Below, in pieces: positions 61,301-64,000 of a DNA stretch of 64,000 bases; position 1 is the stretch's first letter, and each line of letters begins with the position of its first letter. Below the pieces are notes generated by a model that saw only the letters and a list, made by a program, of their open reading frames with translations, was not told the DNA's origin and searched no databases. Made by a program: the position numbers and the translations under genes. The stretch lies in assembly GCA_016930085.1 (NCBI GenBank), contig JAFGHO010000085.1:21458-85457 (forward strand), written 5' to 3'. The DNA is from Spirochaetales bacterium. GTDB taxonomy: Bacteria; Spirochaetota; Spirochaetia; SZUA-6; JAFGRV01.

Positions 61301-63853
61301 ATGAGAAAATCGAAAACTGTGTCTATTATTGCGCTTTCAATCTGCCTCGCACTCGGCGCAGGCGTCATCGATGCGGCGGCCCAGGCGTCACAGCCGTATA
61401 CATGGCACAATGTCCGTGTAGCCGGCGGGGGTTTTATCCCGGGAATCGTCTTTAATACCGCAGAAAGAGACCTGATCTACGCCCGTACCGACATCGGGGG
61501 CGCATACCGCATGGATAAAAGCACAGGCCATTGGATCCCGCTGCTTGACTGGATCGGGTGGGACGACTGGGGATTGACCGGAGTCGTCAGTCTCGCGACG
61601 GACCCGGTCGATCCTCGGCGGGTATACGCCGCCTGCGGCACCTATACAAATTCATGGGACCCCGAAAACGGGGCGATTCTCCGGTCGAGCGACTACGGTG
61701 AAAACTGGGAGATATCGGAACTCCCCTTCAAGCTCGGGGGAAACATGCCGGGTCGCGGCTGCGGCGAACGCCTCGCGGTCGACCCCAACGACAACCGGAT
61801 ACTCTATCTCGGCGCTCCGAGCGGCAACGGGCTCTGGAAAAGCACCGATTACGGGGTCTCGTGGTCCAAGGTAAGCGGATTTCCCAATCCGGGCAACTAC
61901 GTCGACGATCCGTCGAACGACTACACCGCCGACAAACAGGGGATCTACTGGGTGACCTTCGACAAGGACACCGCCTCCTCCGGAGGCGCCACACAGACCA
62001 TCTATGTCGGGGTGGCCGACAAGAGTTCCACTTGCGTCTACCGCACGACAAACGGGGGGTCCGCCTGGCAGGCGGTTCCCGGCCAGCCGACAGGCCTTCT
62101 TCCCCATAAGGGAAAACTCGACACGATAAACGATTTCCTGTATATCGCCTATAGCGACAACGGCGGACCGTACGACGGCCAGATGGGTGACGTTTGGCGT
62201 TACGGCACGGCGAGCGGCGAATGGACGTGCATAAGCCCGGTCGAAAACGACGGGGTAACCGGCGAGGGCGATAACTATTTCGGTTACAGCGGGCTTTCCA
62301 TCGACGCGCAGCACCCGTCCACCGTCATGATCACCGCGTACAGCTCGTGGTGGCCGGACACCATCATCTGGCGGAGCACCGATCACGGAAACACCTGGAG
62401 CAAGATATGGGACTGGGTCTCCTACCCCTCCAGGAGTTTCCGTTACAGCCAGGACGTCTCGGACGCGCCCTGGCTCGAATGGGGCGGCCGGCCTGGCGAG
62501 GCGGAAGTGCTGCCCAAACTCGGCTGGATGACCGAATCGCTCGAAATCGATCCGTTCGATTCGAACAGAATGATGTACGGTACCGGTGCCACCATCTACG
62601 GTACGAACAATCTCACGAGCTGGGATAACGGCGGTACCGTCAATATATCGGTCATGTGCGAAGGACTCGAAGAAACATCGGTATTGTGCCTGCTCAGCCC
62701 ACCATCGGGACCGCCCCTGTTGAGCGGCCTCGGGGACATCTACGGCTTCTGCCACGAGCGGCTCGACGAGGTGCCCGAGGCGTTCTTCAGCGAGCCGAGG
62801 ATTGCCACTTCGAGTATGGATTATGCCGAACTGAAGCCGGGTTTCGTCTACCGCGTGGGAAAAGGCGGAGAGGAAATCAACTATATCGTGCAAAAAAGTT
62901 CCGGAATGTCGAACGACGGGGGAAGGACATGGACCATGAATTACAACGAACCCGCAGGGATTACCGACGGGGGAACGGTCGCCGTGGGCGCCGACGGAAC
63001 CTACGTTGTCTGGAGCCCGGCCGGCTCCCAGGTCCACTACTCCAACTCCGGCGGGTCGGCGTGGATGTCGTCGTCGGGTCTGCCCGCCGAGGCGATCGTC
63101 GCCTCCGACCGGGTCAACCCGAAAAAGTTTTACGGGTTTTCCGAAGGAAGGTTCTACGTGAGTACGGACGGCGGTGCGACCTTCACCTCGACGGTCTCAG
63201 GTCTTCCCGGGGAAGCGTCGGTAAAAGCGATCCCCGGCCGTGAAGGCGACGTCTGGCTCGCGGGCGGCGAAGATGGTCTCTATCATTCGACCGACTCCGG
63301 CGCGACGTTTTCACCGCTTGCCAATGTGGAAGAGGCCGATACGATCGGGTTCGGGAAGGCCGCATCCGGAGAAGATTACATGGCGGTCTACACGAGCGCA
63401 CGGATCGGCGGCATACGGGGCATTTTCAGGTCCGACGACCGCGGTAATTCATGGATACGGATCAACGACGACCGTCATCAATGGGCGTGGACCGGGAAGA
63501 CGATTACCGGAGACCCGCGGGTGTACGGCCGGGTGTATATCGGGACCAATGGCCGCGGAATTATCTGCGGCGAACCATCGGGGGGAACCGTTACATCGCC
63601 GCCCACGACCCCGCCGCAGGACACCCCGACCCCCACCCCGACGGCAACACCGGGAGTGACATTGGGGGATGCGAACGGCGATAATTCGATCAATATCGTG
63701 GACGCGCTGCTGACGGCGCAGTATTATGTTGGATTGGAACCGGCCGGTTTTATTACCGATGCGGCCGACGTCGACTGCAACGGCACCATTAATATCGTGG
63801 ACGCACTGATGATAGCCCGGTATTACGTGGGGCTTGTATCCGAATTTTGTTAG
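61301..63853 (+). CDS. GH74 xyloglucanase with C-terminal dockerin
   Basis: An 850-residue secreted enzyme. The signal peptide (MRKSKTVSIIALSICLALG) is followed by two seven-bladed propellers (about 30-735) characteristic of GH74 endo-xyloglucanases: WHNVRVAGGGFIPGIVFN, YARTDIGGAYR (catalytic Asp), and the second Asp near GGPYDGQMGDVW. A Pro/Thr linker (PPQDTPTPTPTATPG) leads to a dockerin type I (GDANGDNSINIVDALLTAQYY and DCNGTINIVDALMIARYY). The dockerin should bind a cohesin module, none of which is in the window. AAGGAGG precedes the ATG. The upstream AraC-type sensor is a likely regulator. Confidence 0.93.
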   Translation: MRKSKTVSIIALSICLALGAGVIDAAAQASQPYTWHNVRVAGGGFIPGIVFNTAERDLIYARTDIGGAYRMDKSTGHWIPLLDWIGWDDWGLTGVVSLATDPVDPRRVYAACGTYTNSWDPENGAILRSSDYGENWEISELPFKLGGNMPGRGCGERLAVDPNDNRILYLGAPSGNGLWKSTDYGVSWSKVSGFPNPGNYVDDPSNDYTADKQGIYWVTFDKDTASSGGATQTIYVGVADKSSTCVYRTTNGGSAWQAVPGQPTGLLPHKGKLDTINDFLYIAYSDNGGPYDGQMGDVWRYGTASGEWTCISPVENDGVTGEGDNYFGYSGLSIDAQHPSTVMITAYSSWWPDTIIWRSTDHGNTWSKIWDWVSYPSRSFRYSQDVSDAPWLEWGGRPGEAEVLPKLGWMTESLEIDPFDSNRMMYGTGATIYGTNNLTSWDNGGTVNISVMCEGLEETSVLCLLSPPSGPPLLSGLGDIYGFCHERLDEVPEAFFSEPRIATSSMDYAELKPGFVYRVGKGGEEINYIVQKSSGMSNDGGRTWTMNYNEPAGITDGGTVAVGADGTYVVWSPAGSQVHYSNSGGSAWMSSSGLPAEAIVASDRVNPKKFYGFSEGRFYVSTDGGATFTSTVSGLPGEASVKAIPGREGDVWLAGGEDGLYHSTDSGATFSPLANVEEADTIGFGKAASGEDYMAVYTSARIGGIRGIFRSDDRGNSWIRINDDRHQWAWTGKTITGDPRVYGRVYIGTNGRGIICGEPSGGTVTSPPTTPPQDTPTPTPTATPGVTLGDANGDNSINIVDALLTAQYYVGLEPAGFITDAADVDCNGTINIVDALMIARYYVGLVSEFC

Positions 63854-63959
63854 TGATTTTATAGGAGCCGACGGATTGGGGACGGTATTGCGGGGAGTCC
63901 CCTCCCGAAGCTCCTTCGGGCCCGGTTCCATCCGGGCTACGTGTCCCTCAAAGCGGCCG
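63854..63959. other. GC-rich downstream region with hairpins
   Basis: Contains CCCGAAG-CTC-CTTCGGG (63905-63921) and CCCGG-TTCCAT-CCGGG just after it. No T run follows. It may be part of a dispersed repeat, which would explain why the contig ends here. Confidence 0.35.
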
Positions 63960-64000
63960 GAGACGGGGCGGGGGGGGGGGGGGGCGGGCGGGGGGGGGGA
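63960..64000. other. Poly-G sequencing artefact at contig end
   Basis: The last 40 bases are almost only G, with scattered C and A. This is typical of signal-free calls in two-colour sequencing and is not biological sequence. Confidence 0.8.

Noticed and set aside
61652..63037. Long minus-strand frame of 461 residues opposite the GH74 gene
   Set aside because: Shadow of the GC-rich coding strand; no motif and no ribosome-binding site.

Overview
The window (64 kb, no rRNA or tRNA gene seen) looks like a chromosomal segment of an anaerobic, polysaccharide-using bacterium with a Gram-negative type envelope. It carries several lipoproteins, two-component signalling with a sigma-54 activator, a 2-hydroxyacyl-CoA dehydratase type activator, ferredoxin-thioredoxin reductase, CUT1 sugar uptake, and glycoside hydrolases of families 3, 5, 74 and 130, two products having dockerin repeats. 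The mix fits a free-living spirochaete, but this is an inference because no phylogenetic marker gene is present.

Layout. 1-6.4 kb: a truncated hypothetical gene, an NtrC-type response regulator with a receiver-containing histidine kinase, a cysteine hydrolase, and a seven-TM AraC-type regulator behind a good sigma-54 promoter. 6.4-15.7 kb (minus strand): nitrogen and redox genes: gdhA with a clear sigma-70 promoter and a perfect 20-bp palindrome, hisF standing alone, an NrpR-like regulator, a cyclic-nucleotide-binding protein without an HTH, and a giant BadF/HgdC-type activator. 15.9-20.5 kb: an RsbW-like/STAS pair, a FIST sensor protein, dodecin-like, HD-domain, SemiSWEET and PilZ proteins. 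20.6-28.9 kb: a seven-bladed propeller lipoprotein, a B12-binding radical SAM enzyme, a GH130 glycoside phosphorylase with a CUT1 ABC importer behind a LacI-type operator, and a cNMP-domain protein. 29.3-36.1 kb: a GH3 lipoprotein, a tightly overlapping ABC-exporter operon with two exported proteins of unknown function, and a cluster-less MutY-like glycosylase.

36.1-53.8 kb: about twenty genes, all on the minus strand, mostly single-domain accessory functions (several GNAT acetyltransferases including an AAC(6')-like one, MATE efflux, CotH kinase lipoprotein, methyltransferases, beta-lactamase-fold hydrolase, flavoprotein, GH5, immunity-like protein, QueG-like Fe-S protein), mixed with truncated gene pieces. 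This is the most plastic part of the window.

54-64 kb: a 943-residue secreted protein with an N-terminal dockerin and a transglutaminase-like domain, a decayed zone with an NlpC/P60 remnant, a glutaredoxin/FTR-rubredoxin pair, a membrane-spanning AraC regulator with an extracytoplasmic sensor, and a GH74-dockerin xyloglucanase. The last 40 bases are a poly-G artefact at a contig end.

Together the carbohydrate genes suggest extracellular attack on beta-glucans, xyloglucan and mannans (GH74, GH5, GH3), import of oligosaccharides (CUT1) and intracellular phosphorolysis (GH130). All functions are read from protein motifs; no database search was possible.
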